Positions 21,401-31,046 are shown, numbered from the stretch's first letter. The stretch: 60,274 nt of DNA from Kitasatospora sp. MAA19 (GCF_029894125.1 NZ_JARXYZ010000045.1:1-60274); one strand, 5' to 3'. Numbers and translations are program-made. Notes: generated by a model from the sequence alone, not told the origin.

Positions 21401-23175
21401 TCGCCGACGCGGGACTCGTAGACCATCTCCTCGTCGAGCTCTCCGACCCGGCCGCCGCCGCCCTTCTTCCCCGTCTTCGGATCGGACCCGGTCGCGCCGG
21501 CGATGAAGACGCCGAACAGTCCGCGGTCGGGGATGGTGCCGCCGGAGGTGACGGCGAGCCGCTGGGCACCGGGGCGGCCGGTCACGGTGCCGGCCACCCG
21601 GTCCCAGACCACCCGGGGGCGCAGCTCGGCGAAGGCGTCCGAGGGGTAGCGGCCGGCCAGCATGTCGAGCACGGCCTCGAAGGCGGACTGCGGGAGGGTG
21701 GCGAAGGGCGCGGCGCGGCGGACCACGGTGAGCAGTTCGTCCACCGGCCAGCTGTCCAGCGCCGTCATCGCGACCAGCTGCTGGGCGAGCACGTCCAGCG
21801 GGTTGCGCGGCACGCGCAGTGCCTCGATCCGGCCGGCCCGCATCCGCTCGGTGACCACGGCGGACTGCACCAGGTCCCCGCGGTACTTGGGGAAGAAGAC
21901 GCCGGTGGAGACGGCGCCGACCTGGTGGCCGGCCCGGCCGACCCGCTGCAGGCCGGAGGCGACCGAGGGCGGGGACTCGACCTGGACGACCAGTTCGACG
22001 GCGCCCATGTCGATGCCCAGCTCCAGGCTGGAGGTGGCGACCACGGCGGGCAGCCGGCCGGCCTTCAACTCCTCCTCGACCAGTGCCCGCTGCTCCTTGG
22101 AGACGGAGCCGTGGTGGGCCCGGGCGAGCACCGGGGGGACGCCCCTGGCCGCACCGGAGCCGCCCATCAGCTGGGCCGGGGCGTGCGCCTCGTGCGCGGC
22201 GGCGCCGGTGGCGCGCTCGTGGGCGATCTCGTTCAGCCGGTTGCACAGGCGCTCGGCGAGGCGGCGGGAGTTGGCGAAGACGATGGTCGAGCGGTGCGCC
22301 TGGACCAGGTCGACGATCCGCTCCTCGACGTGTGGCCAGATGGAGGCCTGTCGCTGCGGGTCGTTGTCGGCGGAGCCGCCGGTGGCCGGGGCGGCGGGCA
22401 GGTCGTCCAGGTCGGGGACGGGGACGACCACCGACAGGTCGAACTCCTTGGCGGCGGAGGGCTGGACGACGACGGCGCCGCGCTGCGGGCTGAGGTAGCG
22501 GGCCACCTCCTCGACCGGGCGGACGGTCGCGGACAGGCCGATCCGGCGGGCCGGGCGCTCCAGCAGTTCGTCCAGGCGCTCCAGGCTCAGCGCGAGGTGG
22601 GCGCCGCGCTTGGTGCCGGCGACCGCGTGCACCTCGTCGAGGATCACCGTGTCGACGCCGCGCAGGGCCTCCCGGGAGGCGGAGGTGAGCAGCAGGAACA
22701 GCGACTCGGGGGTGGTGATCAGGATGTCCGGCGGGTGGGTGGCGAAGCGGCGGCGGTCGGCGGCCGGGGTGTCGCCGGAGCGGATGGCGACCTGGACCTC
22801 GGGCTCGGGCAGGCCGAGTCGGACGGCGGCCTGGCGCAGGCCGGTCAGCGGGGCGCGCAGGTTGCGCTCGACGTCCACCGCGAGGGCCTTGAGCGGCGAG
22901 ACGTAGAGGACCCGGCAGCGGCGCTTGGGGTCGGCCGGGGGCGGGGTGCTGCTCAGCCGGTCGAGGGCGGAGAGGAAGGCGGCGAGCGTCTTGCCGGAGC
23001 CGGTGGGGGCGACCACGAGGACGTCGGTGTCCTGCCGGATGGCGTGCCAGGCCTGGGACTGGGCGGTGGTGGGGGCGGAGAAGGCGCCGGTGAACCAGGC
23101 CCGGGTGGTCGGGGCGAATCCGGCCAGGGGGTCTCCGGTGGGCGGGGTCGGGTGCTGGGGCGCCATGCCCCCCAT
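18448..23175 (-). CDS. lhr: Lhr-type ATP-dependent helicase
   Basis: This 1,575-residue superfamily 2 helicase has a RecA-like core with Walker A APTGSGKT (56-63), motif II DEVH, TTPESLFLLLTS, motif III SAT and motif VI GLQRVGRAGHQ (core about 1-440). The Lhr winged-helix and beta-barrel region follows, and then a long C-terminal part to 1575 that full-length bacterial Lhr also has. Lhr unwinds RNA-DNA hybrids and 3'-tailed DNA and is tied to the mitomycin-C and DNA damage response in mycobacteria. The start is probably ATG 23175 (alternative ATG 23166); neither has a clear ribosome site. It ends at the shared terminator with the clgR unit. Confidence 0.92.
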   Translation of the reverse strand: MGGMAPQHPTPPTGDPLAGFAPTTRAWFTGAFSAPTTAQSQAWHAIRQDTDVLVVAPTGSGKTLAAFLSALDRLSSTPPPADPKRRCRVLYVSPLKALAVDVERNLRAPLTGLRQAAVRLGLPEPEVQVAIRSGDTPAADRRRFATHPPDILITTPESLFLLLTSASREALRGVDTVILDEVHAVAGTKRGAHLALSLERLDELLERPARRIGLSATVRPVEEVARYLSPQRGAVVVQPSAAKEFDLSVVVPVPDLDDLPAAPATGGSADNDPQRQASIWPHVEERIVDLVQAHRSTIVFANSRRLAERLCNRLNEIAHERATGAAAHEAHAPAQLMGGSGAARGVPPVLARAHHGSVSKEQRALVEEELKAGRLPAVVATSSLELGIDMGAVELVVQVESPPSVASGLQRVGRAGHQVGAVSTGVFFPKYRGDLVQSAVVTERMRAGRIEALRVPRNPLDVLAQQLVAMTALDSWPVDELLTVVRRAAPFATLPQSAFEAVLDMLAGRYPSDAFAELRPRVVWDRVAGTVTGRPGAQRLAVTSGGTIPDRGLFGVFIAGATGSDPKTGKKGGGGRVGELDEEMVYESRVGDVFTLGTTSWRIEEITHDKVLVTPAPGVPGRLPFWKGDTLGRPLELGRALGAFTRELGALAPEDATSRLRQAGLDDWAAANLLDYLAQQRAACGHLPDDRTIVVERFRDELGDWRIVIHSPFGAQVHAPWALALGARLREKHGLDPQVMHADDGIVLRLPDADLLAPDFDFGSPTGLSPQAGSDEAPVGADAALFDPAEIEQLVTDQVGGSALFASRFRECAGRALLLPRRSPGRRTPLWQQRQRAAQLLEVASEYGSFPIVLEAVRECLQDVFDVPGLVELMGDLESRAVRLVEVTTPEPSPFARSLLFGYVAQFLYEGDSPLAERRAAALSLDSRLLSELLGQAELSELLDPQVLAALEAELQRLTPERRIKDAEGVADALRLLGPLTEAELAARGAEPLWALELEATRRVIQVRIAGEPRWAAVEDAGRLRDALGTPLPVGVPEAFTGPVKDPLGDLLARYARTHGPFTAAEAATRFGLGTAVVTGTLHRLTAAGRLVQGQFRPVESHTATAEWCDAEVLRRLRRRSLAALRHEVEPVPPRALAAFLPQWQHLAGHRLRGPDGLLRVVEQLQGTALPASALEKLILPARLADYSPGLLDELMAAGEIGWCGAGALPGKDGWLSLHLAESAHLLRPEPVPPALTPVHSALMAALAGGYGLFFRQLVQQLPEETPEPEIVEALWDLAWAGYVTNDTLAPLRALLGSGRTAGATAHRAPRATPRGRYGGAGRAFGRVGGAPRSGPPTVAGRWSLLPAFTADPTVRATTRAQNLLDRHGLLTRGAVTAERVPGGFAGVYRVLAAMEERGRARRGYFVEGLGGAQFAMEGAADRLRSVNGRLERARATEWPAAPAAEPPQVLVLAAADPANAYGAALPWPEPPAAPGAKEARAHRPGRKAGALVVLVDGELALYVERGGKSLLAWPEDEATRAVAAGALAGAVREGALGSVTVERANGEPALGSELGAALEAAGFHATPRGLRLRP

Positions 23176-23325
23176 GGTGCCGGGTGGCACCGACAACCGG
23201 GGGCCGGGGGAGCGGGGGTGCGCGGGTGTAGTTGAAGGAGCACAAAGAGCAATCCGCTCATATGGTGATGATTCAGACCAGTGATCCATTCGTGACCCAT
23301 CGGACCGACGAGCGGAGGCCGTGCG

Positions 23326-24858
23326 ATGGCGCAGGTGAACCCGTCCGGCGGTCCCGCCTGCCCCGCCCGTCGGCGTCGGACCGGCGGGCCCGCCCGGGCG
23401 CTGCTCGCGATGCTGCTCACCGCGCTCGTGGTCGGCGGCGCCGTCCCGTACGTGGCCGGATCGAGTCGGTCCTACCTCAGCTACCTGGTCCTGGCCGAGC
23501 AGGAGGACACCGCCGGCGCCGCCCGGGCCGGCGCCGAGAGCCGGGCGGCGGGCGGGCAGGTGGTCCAGGAGTACCCGCAGATCGGGGCCGTCCTGGCGTA
23601 CGCCACCGGCGGCTTCGCGGACAAGCTGCGGGCCCGGCCCGGGATCGCCGCCGTCGGCGCCACCCGGACCGTGCCGGTGGTCGGGCCGCCCCGGCTGCTG
23701 GACGGCGCCGGGGACTTCTCCGCCGGCGCCGACCGCGTCGGCCGCAGCAGCGCCGACCGGATGGACGGCGGCACCGTCACCGTGCCCGATCCGGCCGAGG
23801 GCGACCCGTGGAACCTCGCCATGCTCGGCGCCGCCGGTGCCCGGGCCGACGACGCCTCCGCCGCGCCGCCCGGGCCCGCGGCCGGCGCCGCGCCGACCGC
23901 CGACGCGCTGCGCAAGGTGCTGGTGGCGGTGCTCGACTCCGGCGTCGACGACACCCACCCGGACCTGCGGGCCGCCGTCGACCCGAAGGCCTCCGCCTCC
24001 TGCGCCGACGGCCGGCCCGACGCCCGCTCCGGCGCCTGGCGGCCCGACCCCGGCGTCGGCGAGAGCGGTCACGGCACCCACGTCGCCGGGATCGTCGGCG
24101 CCGCCCGGGACGGCCACGGCGTCACCGGGGTCGCGCCCGGCGTGCGGATCGCCGCCGTCCGGCTGCTCGGACCGCTCGGCCAGTACTACGCCGAGAACAT
24201 CGTCTGCGGCATGCTCTGGGCCGCCGACCACGGCGCCAAGGCGATCAACAACAGCTACTTCGCCGACCCGTGGAAGTACAACTGCCCGGAGGACCCGGAC
24301 CAGGCCGCGCTGATCGCCGCCGTCGGTCGGGCGTCCGGCTACGCCCAGCGCAAGGGTGCCGTGGTGGTCGCCTCGGCCGGCAACGACGGGCAGGACCTCG
24401 GGGCCCCCCGGTCCGACGAGCGCAGCCCCAACGACCGGGTCTCCGGCCCGGCCCGCTCCCGCTACCTGGGCGCCGAGTGCATCCGGCTGCCCGGCGAACT
24501 GCCCGGCGTGGTCACGGTCACCGCCGTCAACCGGGACGGCCGCCCGTCCGGCTACTCGAACCTCGGGCGCGGCCGGGTCTCGCTGGCCGCCCCCGGCGGA
24601 GACCCGGACGGCGGCGCGCAGGGCGCGATCGTCTCCGACTGGCCCGGCGGGCAGTACGCGGCGCTGGCCGGCACCTCGATGGCGGCGGCGCACGTCACCG
24701 GCGCGGTCGCGGTGGCCGCCGCGCTGCACCCGGACTACGGCTCCGGCCCGCTCGCCGCCCTGCTCGCCGGTACCGCGGCCGCCGCCTGCCCGCCCGGGCC
24801 GTACGCCTGCGGGGGCCGGCAGTACTTCGGTGCGGGGCTGCTCGCGCTGCCGCACTGA
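23326..24858 (+). CDS. Secreted subtilisin-like serine protease (S8)
   Basis: This 510-residue exported protease has a signal peptide: the Arg-rich start CPARRRRTGG, then a hydrophobic core at about 24-45. An inhibitor-I9-like pro-region follows (about 50-120, with LVLAEQ and ending VGATRTVPV). The S8 catalytic triad is complete: Asp204 in AVLDSGVDDTHPDL, His249 in GHGTHVAGI and Ser451 in GTSMAAAHVTG, with Asn in NNSY as oxyanion residue. No C-terminal membrane anchor is evident, so it is likely released. ATG 23326 is the natural start of the signal peptide. It is divergent from lhr and there is no sign of a co-operon partner. Confidence 0.88.
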   Translation: MAQVNPSGGPACPARRRRTGGPARALLAMLLTALVVGGAVPYVAGSSRSYLSYLVLAEQEDTAGAARAGAESRAAGGQVVQEYPQIGAVLAYATGGFADKLRARPGIAAVGATRTVPVVGPPRLLDGAGDFSAGADRVGRSSADRMDGGTVTVPDPAEGDPWNLAMLGAAGARADDASAAPPGPAAGAAPTADALRKVLVAVLDSGVDDTHPDLRAAVDPKASASCADGRPDARSGAWRPDPGVGESGHGTHVAGIVGAARDGHGVTGVAPGVRIAAVRLLGPLGQYYAENIVCGMLWAADHGAKAINNSYFADPWKYNCPEDPDQAALIAAVGRASGYAQRKGAVVVASAGNDGQDLGAPRSDERSPNDRVSGPARSRYLGAECIRLPGELPGVVTVTAVNRDGRPSGYSNLGRGRVSLAAPGGDPDGGAQGAIVSDWPGGQYAALAGTSMAAAHVTGAVAVAAALHPDYGSGPLAALLAGTAAAACPPGPYACGGRQYFGAGLLALPH

Positions 24859-24924
24859 GGCGGGTGGGGGACCGGGTGCGGAAAACCGGGTGCGGCGGCC
24901 GGGCCGACGGGTGAGGATCGGGGC

Positions 24925-25515
24925 GTGACCACCTTCCTCACCACCGAGCGGCTGCTCCTGCGCCGCTTCACCGCGGCGGACGCCGACCACCTGGTCGAGC
25001 TGGACGGCGACCCCGAGGTGATGCGCTACCTCACCGGCGGGCGGCCGACCGCGCGGGAGACGGTCGAGGGCGAGCTGCTGCCGCGCTACCTCGCGCACTA
25101 CCGGCAGTACGGCGACCTCGGCTGGTGGGCGGCCGAGGAGCGGGCCGGCGGAGCGTTCCTGGGCTGGTTCGAGTTCCGGCCGACCACGGACGGCGCGCGT
25201 TCCGAGGTCGAGCTGGGGTACCGGCTGCGCCGGGCCGCCTGGGGGCTCGGGTACGCGACCGAGGGCGCGCGGGCGCTGGTCCGCCGCGGCTTCACCGAGC
25301 TGGGCGTGCGGCGGGTGGTGGCGTACACGATGGCGGTGAACGCGGGCTCGCGGCGGGTGATGGAGAAGACCGGGCTGTCCTACGTCCGCACCTTCCACGA
25401 GGACTACCCGGAGGCGATCCCCGGCAGCGAGCACGGCGAGGTCGAGTACGCGCTGACGGCCGGGCAGTGGCAGGCCGCGGGCGGCGCGGGGCGGTCCGGG
25501 ATACTGGAGCCATGA
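24925..25515 (+). CDS. GNAT acetyltransferase (RimJ/RimL type)
   Basis: This 196-residue protein belongs to the Acetyltransf_3 branch of the GNAT family. It begins with the typical TERLLLRRFTAADADHL. The acetyl-CoA binding loop is in RLRRAAWGLGYATEGARAL, and NAGSRRVMEKTGLSYVRTF is the C-terminal signature. Relatives acetylate protein N-termini or small amines; the substrate is unknown. GTG 24925 lies 6 bases after a GAGGAT hexamer, so translation may start on a leaderless message. Its stop overlaps the following DUF3046 gene by 4 bases, which suggests coupled translation. Confidence 0.85.
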   Translation: MTTFLTTERLLLRRFTAADADHLVELDGDPEVMRYLTGGRPTARETVEGELLPRYLAHYRQYGDLGWWAAEERAGGAFLGWFEFRPTTDGARSEVELGYRLRRAAWGLGYATEGARALVRRGFTELGVRRVVAYTMAVNAGSRRVMEKTGLSYVRTFHEDYPEAIPGSEHGEVEYALTAGQWQAAGGAGRSGILEP

Positions 25516-25706
25516 GGCTGACCGAGTTCTGGCGACGGATGCACGCGCACTTCGGGGAGGCGTACGCGGAGTCCTTCGCCGCCGACCACGTGATGAGCGA
25601 ACTCGGCGGGCGGACGGTGCGGCAGGCGCTGGAGGCCGGCTGGGAGGCCAAGGACGTCTGGCGGGTGGTCTGCGAGACCCAGGGCGTCTCCGGCGTGCTG
25701 CGCTGA
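25512..25706 (+). CDS. DUF3046 family small protein
   Basis: This complete 64-residue protein has the DUF3046 hallmarks: MRLTEFWRRM at the start, a central FAADHVMSELGGRT and a terminal AKDVWRVVCE. The family is restricted to actinobacteria and usually sits shortly upstream of recA, as here. Its function is not established. The ATG overlaps the preceding GNAT stop (ATGA), and a GATACT hexamer at 25500-25505 could also give it its own leaderless transcript. Confidence 0.85.
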   Translation: MRLTEFWRRMHAHFGEAYAESFAADHVMSELGGRTVRQALEAGWEAKDVWRVVCETQGVSGVLR

Positions 25707-25786
25707 TTCCTGACCCCTGATCTCCCTGGGCCGAACGGGGGTGCCCGGTGCTCGGGCGGGCCCGGGCGATGGGTGAGACTGTCGGA

Positions 25787-27049
25787 GTGACCAGCAGCAC
25801 AGAAGCACAGAATTCGGACAGGTCGGCGCGGGTTGCCGACGAGGCCGCGGGCGCGCCGCCCGAACCGCGGCTGCCGGAGGGCGAAGGGCCGGGCAGCAGG
25901 CTCTGGGGCAGCGGGATGCCGCGCTGGCTGCCCCGGGCGATGGTGTTGGCCCTGGTGCTGGTCGGGCTCTTCCAGCTCGCCGACTGGGCCTTCCACCAGC
26001 TGATCGACCTCTTCGTGATGCTGCTGGTGGCCTTCTTCCTCTCGCTGGCGCTGGAGCCCGCCGTCGACCGGATGGCGGCGCGCGGGGTGCGCCGGGGGGT
26101 CGGCACCTTCCTGGTGTTCGTCGCGGTGGGGATCGCGGTGATCGGGTTCCTCGCGGCGCTCGGCACGCTGCTGGTCGATCAGGTGGCGAAGATCGCCGGG
26201 GACCTGCCGCACCTGGTCGACAATCTGATGAACTGGGTCAATCAGACCTTCCATCAGGACCTGTCGCTGGGTGAGCTGCAGAAGAAGCTGCTCAAGGACT
26301 CCGGTGCGATCGAGAACTACGCCCAGCAGGCCGCCGACAACGTCTGGGGCGTTTCCTCCACCGTGATCGGCGGGCTCTTCCAGGCCTTCACGGTCGGGCT
26401 GTTCACCTTCTACTTCACCGCCGAGGGCCCGCGGGTGCGCCGGACGGTCTGCTCGCTGCTGCCGCCCGCCAAGCAGGGCGAGGTGCTGCGGGCCTGGGAG
26501 ATCGCGCTCGCCAAGACCGGGGGCTACCTGTACTCCCGGGCACTGCTCGCGGTGGTCTCGGCGGCCGGGCACTGGGTGATGTTCGCGCTGCTCGACCTGC
26601 CGTACTCGGCCGCGCTGGCGGTCTGGGTCGGCGTCATGTCGCAGTTCGTGCCGACCATCGGGACGTACCTGGCCGGCGCGCTGCCGGTGCTGGTGGCGCT
26701 CACCGTGCAGCCGGTGGACGCGCTCTGGGTGCTGGTCTTCGTGGTGGTCTACCAGCAGGTCGAGAACTACCTGCTGCACCCGAGGATCACCGCGAAGACG
26801 GTGGACGTGCACCCGGCGGTCGCGTTCGGGGCGGTGATCGCGGGCGCGGCGCTGCTCGGCGCGGTCGGCGCGCTGATCGCGATCCCGGCGGCGGCCACCC
26901 TGCAGGGCTTCGTCGGGACGTACGTGCGGCGGTACGAGGTGGCCACCGACCCGCGGATCGACCGGGGCGAGCAGCGGCGGGCCCGGCGGGAGCTGCGCCG
27001 GGAGGCGGCGCGGCGGCTGCGGCGGATGGTCGGCGGCGACGGGAAGTGA
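25787..27049 (+). CDS. AI-2E (PerM/TqsA) family permease
   Basis: This membrane protein of about 420 residues has a polar N-terminus and a paired helix bundle: two helices near the start (RAMVLALVLVGLF, FVMLLVAFFLSLALEP), a central amphipathic region, and a C-terminal bundle with VGVMSQFVPTIGTYLAGALPVLVAL. This is the AI-2E/PerM family, proposed to be exporters or proton/sodium antiporters; the substrate is unknown. GTG 25787 is preferred because a GAGACT hexamer ends 6 bases before it, matching a leaderless start. ATG 25769 is a possible alternative. The gene ends 165 bases before recA and may share the orientation only. Confidence 0.82.
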   Translation: MTSSTEAQNSDRSARVADEAAGAPPEPRLPEGEGPGSRLWGSGMPRWLPRAMVLALVLVGLFQLADWAFHQLIDLFVMLLVAFFLSLALEPAVDRMAARGVRRGVGTFLVFVAVGIAVIGFLAALGTLLVDQVAKIAGDLPHLVDNLMNWVNQTFHQDLSLGELQKKLLKDSGAIENYAQQAADNVWGVSSTVIGGLFQAFTVGLFTFYFTAEGPRVRRTVCSLLPPAKQGEVLRAWEIALAKTGGYLYSRALLAVVSAAGHWVMFALLDLPYSAALAVWVGVMSQFVPTIGTYLAGALPVLVALTVQPVDALWVLVFVVVYQQVENYLLHPRITAKTVDVHPAVAFGAVIAGAALLGAVGALIAIPAAATLQGFVGTYVRRYEVATDPRIDRGEQRRARRELRREAARRLRRMVGGDGK

Positions 27050-27082
27050 CCCCGCTACCGCTCGGACGTGCGAGGCTTGAAT

Positions 27083-27096
27083 CGAACAGATGTTCT
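27083..27096 (+). promoter_or_regulatory. LexA (SOS) box upstream of recA
   Basis: CGAACAGATGTTCT matches the actinobacterial LexA consensus CGAAC-N4-GTTCG in nine of ten fixed positions. It lies 119 bases upstream of the recA ATG. LexA binding here would repress recA until DNA damage. Confidence 0.85.
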
Positions 27097-27147
27097 TTGT
27101 ACTCTCCGGCGAGGAGTTTTCCACAGGCGGAGCCGGGTCGGGCTCGT

Positions 27148-27170
27148 TTGTCAGTGGGACGCGCTAGCGT
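27148..27170 (+). promoter_or_regulatory. RecA-NDp (PafBC-type) promoter of recA
   Basis: TTGTCAGTG at 27148-27156, eight bases, then TAGCGT at 27165-27170 fit the published RecA-NDp consensus (TTGTCRGTG-N8-TANNNT) at every defined position. This promoter class gives LexA- and RecA-independent damage induction in mycobacteria through PafBC. It lies 45 bases from the recA start. Confidence 0.85.
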
Positions 27171-27214
27171 CGAGGACGATGAAGCGCACAGCACAGAACC
27201 CGAGGGTGGAAGCC

Positions 27215-28333
<1,119 letters not shown>

Positions 28334-28337
28334 GCCG

Positions 28338-29405
28338 TTGACGCAGCACGACGCAGTGGGTGGCCCGGCCGGCCCCGAGGACGACGACTACGGCCCGCCG
28401 GACTGGTTCGCCGCGGTGGCGGAGCAGCCGGAGCCGTCGGCCGCGAGGGCGCCCCGAGCACGGTCGCAGTCCCGGAAGGAGCGGCGGCGGGAGCGGTCCT
28501 CCGCCGGATCGTGGGCATCCGGTTCGGAGCCGGAGTTCGACCGGGCGCCGGCCCGGGCGGTGCGCGGCGCGGCGCCCGGGCCGGCTCCGGCGGAGCCGAC
28601 GGTCGATGAGCTCGGGCTGGTCTCCGCCTCGGAGCTGCCCGCAGGCCGCCGCCGGCGCCGCTCGGCGCTGGCGGCCGAGGAGTTCGACGCGACCGCAGCG
28701 GCGGTCGACGGTTCGGGCGGGGTCGAGGCGGCCGGTCACGGGGGTGTGGCCGCCGCGGCCCCGCACACCGGCGCCGGCGCGCGACGGGGCCGGCGCGCGG
28801 CAGGACGCTCCGCGGGGCGCTTCGCCGAGCGCGCGTCGGGCGAGGAGGGCGAGGAGCAGGACGCCGGAGCCGGTACCGCGCGGAAGCGGGCCGGGGCCGA
28901 GGAGTCCGTCGATCCCGAAACCCGCGCCCGCGACATCTGCCTGCGGCTGCTCACCGGCGCCGCCAAGAGCCGCAAACAGCTCGCCGACGCCCTGCACAAG
29001 CGGGAGATCCCGGACGACGTCGCCGACGAGGTGCTCACCCGGCTCGAAGAGGTCGGGCTGATCGACGACGCGGCCTTCTCCGCGGCCTGGGTGGAGTCCC
29101 GGCACGCCGTCCGGGGCCTGTCCCGGCGGGCGCTGGCCCAGGAACTGCGCACCAAGGGGGTGGCCGCCGACCTGGTCGAGCAGGCCGTCGCCCAGCTCGA
29201 CCACGACGACGAGACCGAGGCCGCCCGGGCGCTGGTCGACCGCAAGCTGCGGGCCACCCGAGGGCTGGACCGGCAGGTCCGGACGCGACGGCTGGTCGGC
29301 ATGCTGGCCCGCCGGGGCTACACCGAGGGGCTGGCGTTCCGGGTGGTGCGCAGCGCGTTGGAAGAGGAAGAGCCGGGTGAACTGTCAGGAACCGAGAGGG
29401 ACTAG
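28338..29405 (+). CDS. recX: RecX regulatory protein with long N-terminal extension
   Basis: This protein has up to 355 residues. The RecX domain is the C-terminal part (about 195-345) with repeats of three-helix modules: ICLRLLTGAAKSRKQLADAL, then VLTRLEEVGLIDDAAFSAAWVESR and RRLVGMLARRGYTEG. RecX binds RecA filaments and limits their activity. The first about 190 residues are Ala/Arg/Glu-rich, probably disordered and unlike typical RecX. TTG 28338 begins 4 bases after recA, with no distinct ribosome site; coupling to recA could drive it. A shorter product from an internal start is possible. Confidence 0.85.
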   Translation: MTQHDAVGGPAGPEDDDYGPPDWFAAVAEQPEPSAARAPRARSQSRKERRRERSSAGSWASGSEPEFDRAPARAVRGAAPGPAPAEPTVDELGLVSASELPAGRRRRRSALAAEEFDATAAAVDGSGGVEAAGHGGVAAAAPHTGAGARRGRRAAGRSAGRFAERASGEEGEEQDAGAGTARKRAGAEESVDPETRARDICLRLLTGAAKSRKQLADALHKREIPDDVADEVLTRLEEVGLIDDAAFSAAWVESRHAVRGLSRRALAQELRTKGVAADLVEQAVAQLDHDDETEAARALVDRKLRATRGLDRQVRTRRLVGMLARRGYTEGLAFRVVRSALEEEEPGELSGTERD

Positions 29406-29446
29406 TGGCAGTTTCGTACGCTTCTTGGTCCAGTCCAGGTCGAGCC

Positions 29447-29475
29447 TTGACCGTTTCATGACCCACACCTAGCCT
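29447..29475 (+). promoter_or_regulatory. Housekeeping promoter of the RNase Y-like gene
   Basis: TTGACC (29447-29452), a 17-base spacer and TAGCCT (29470-29475) give a near-consensus sigma-70-type promoter. It lies in the gap after recX, about 76 bases before the start codon. Confidence 0.7.
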
Positions 29476-29551
29476 CGCACTCAGTGCGGGGGGCGCTTCC
29501 GGACGGCGGTCCACGCCGGGCGGCGGGCAGCGGTGACGGGGAGTGGGCGGC

Positions 29552-31021
29552 ATGAGGATCTCGGCGGGCACCGAATCGGACGCCTCCCTGCTACCGCTCG
29601 CCGGGTCGGCCGGCGCCGCCCTGCTGGTCCTCGCGGTACTGGCCGGGCTGATGGTCAGGCGGCTCCGGGCCGCCCAGCGCAGCGCCGCCGCCGAGGCCGA
29701 GCGCGTCCGGGGCTGGGCCGAGCAGCAGACCTCCCGGCAGCGGGCCGAACTCGCCCGGCGCGAGGAGCAGTTGACCGAGGAACTGCGCCGGATCCGGACC
29801 CGGGAGGACGAACTCGCCGTCCGCTCCGCGGAGCTGGAGCGCACCCGGGGCGAGGCCGAGGCGCTGGTGACCCGCCGGGCGGCGGTGCTGGAGCGGGCCG
29901 CCGGACTCTCCGCCGAGCAGGCCCGCGCCGAACTCCTGCGCGAGGCCGAGACCTCGGCCCGGCGGGCGGCCGCCGTCACCGTCCGGGAGATCGAGCGCGA
30001 GGCCAAGGAGGAGGGTGAGCGCCGGGCCCGGAGCATCCTCGCCGGGGCGATCCAGCGGTTGGCGGCGGTGCAGACCGCCGAGACGGCGGTCACCGTGTTC
30101 CGGCTGCCGAGCGAGGACATGAAGGGGCGGATCATCGGCCGCGAGGGCCGCAACATCCGTGCCTTCGAGGCGGTCACCGGCGTCAACCTGATCATCGATG
30201 ACACTCCCGCGTCGGTGCAGCTCTCCTGCTTCGACCCGGTCCGCCGGGAGGCCGCCCGGCTCACCCTGGCCCAGCTGGTCGAGGACGGCCGGATCCACCC
30301 GACCCGGATCGAGCACCTCCACGAGCGCAGCCGCGAGGAGGTCGAGCAGTGCTGCGTACGGGCCGGCGAGGACGCCCTGCTGGACGCCCGGGTCGGCGGG
30401 ATGCACCCCGAACTCGTCCGCACCCTGGGCAGCCTTCGCTACCGGGTCTCGTACGGGCAGAACGTGCTCGGGCACCTGCTGGAGTCCGCGCACCTGGCCG
30501 GGATGATGGCCGCCGAACTCGGGGTGGACCCTGAGCCGGTCCGGCGGGCCGCGCTGCTGCACGACATCGGCAAGGCGCTCACCCACGAGGTCGAGGGCAG
30601 CCACGCGGCGGTCGGCGCGGACTTCGCCCGTCGGCACGGGGAGTCCCCGGAGGTGGTGCACGCGATCGCCGCGCACCACGGCGAGGTGGCGCCGCACAGC
30701 GTGGAGGCCGTGCTCACGCAGGCCGCGGACGCCTGCTCGGGCGGGCGGCCCGGGGCGCGCAAGGAGTCGCTGGAGGTGTACGTGCGGCGGCTGGCCCGGC
30801 TGGAGGAGATCGCCCGTGCGCACGAGGGCGTGGCCGAGGTGTACGCGATGCAGGCCGGGCGCGAGGTGCGGGTGATGGTGCGGCCGGAGGAGGTGGACGA
30901 CCTGGGGGCGCAGTCGATCGCCCGGGAGGTCGCCCGGCAGGTCGCCGAGGAGCTGACCTACCCGGGCCAGATCCGGGTGACGGTGGTCCGGGAGAGCCGG
31001 GCGATCGCGGTGGCCAGCTGA
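29552..31021 (+). CDS. rny: RNase Y-like membrane-anchored KH/HD protein
   Basis: This 489-residue protein has the full RNase Y order. An N-terminal membrane helix (about 15-36) is followed by a long Glu/Arg coiled coil (about 37-165). The KH domain has KGRIIGREGRNIRAFE (about 190-207). The HD phosphohydrolase domain has LLHDIGKALTHE (His337, Asp338) and a further AAHHGE. RNase Y starts mRNA decay by endonucleolytic cleavage at the membrane. Firmicutes rely on it, whereas actinobacteria are usually described through RNase E/G and J, so activity here is inferred from domain content. ATG 29552 has GGGGA 10-14 bases upstream; GTG 29543 is a possible alternative. Its neighbour recA/recX recalls the Bacillus recA-rny arrangement. 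Confidence 0.82.
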   Translation: MRISAGTESDASLLPLAGSAGAALLVLAVLAGLMVRRLRAAQRSAAAEAERVRGWAEQQTSRQRAELARREEQLTEELRRIRTREDELAVRSAELERTRGEAEALVTRRAAVLERAAGLSAEQARAELLREAETSARRAAAVTVREIEREAKEEGERRARSILAGAIQRLAAVQTAETAVTVFRLPSEDMKGRIIGREGRNIRAFEAVTGVNLIIDDTPASVQLSCFDPVRREAARLTLAQLVEDGRIHPTRIEHLHERSREEVEQCCVRAGEDALLDARVGGMHPELVRTLGSLRYRVSYGQNVLGHLLESAHLAGMMAAELGVDPEPVRRAALLHDIGKALTHEVEGSHAAVGADFARRHGESPEVVHAIAAHHGEVAPHSVEAVLTQAADACSGGRPGARKESLEVYVRRLARLEEIARAHEGVAEVYAMQAGREVRVMVRPEEVDDLGAQSIAREVARQVAEELTYPGQIRVTVVRESRAIAVAS

Positions 31022-31046
31022 GTGAGCGCCATCCGCTGGGCGGGCG

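Noticed and set aside
19726..23235. Long open frame (about 1,170 codons) on the plus strand across lhr
   Set aside because: It lies opposite the conserved helicase motifs, has no ribosome site and is compositionally artificial.
23176..26166. Upstream extension of the lhr frame to 26166
   Set aside because: It would run antisense through the subtilisin, GNAT, DUF3046 and AI-2E genes and lacks homology; helicase homology starts near 23175.
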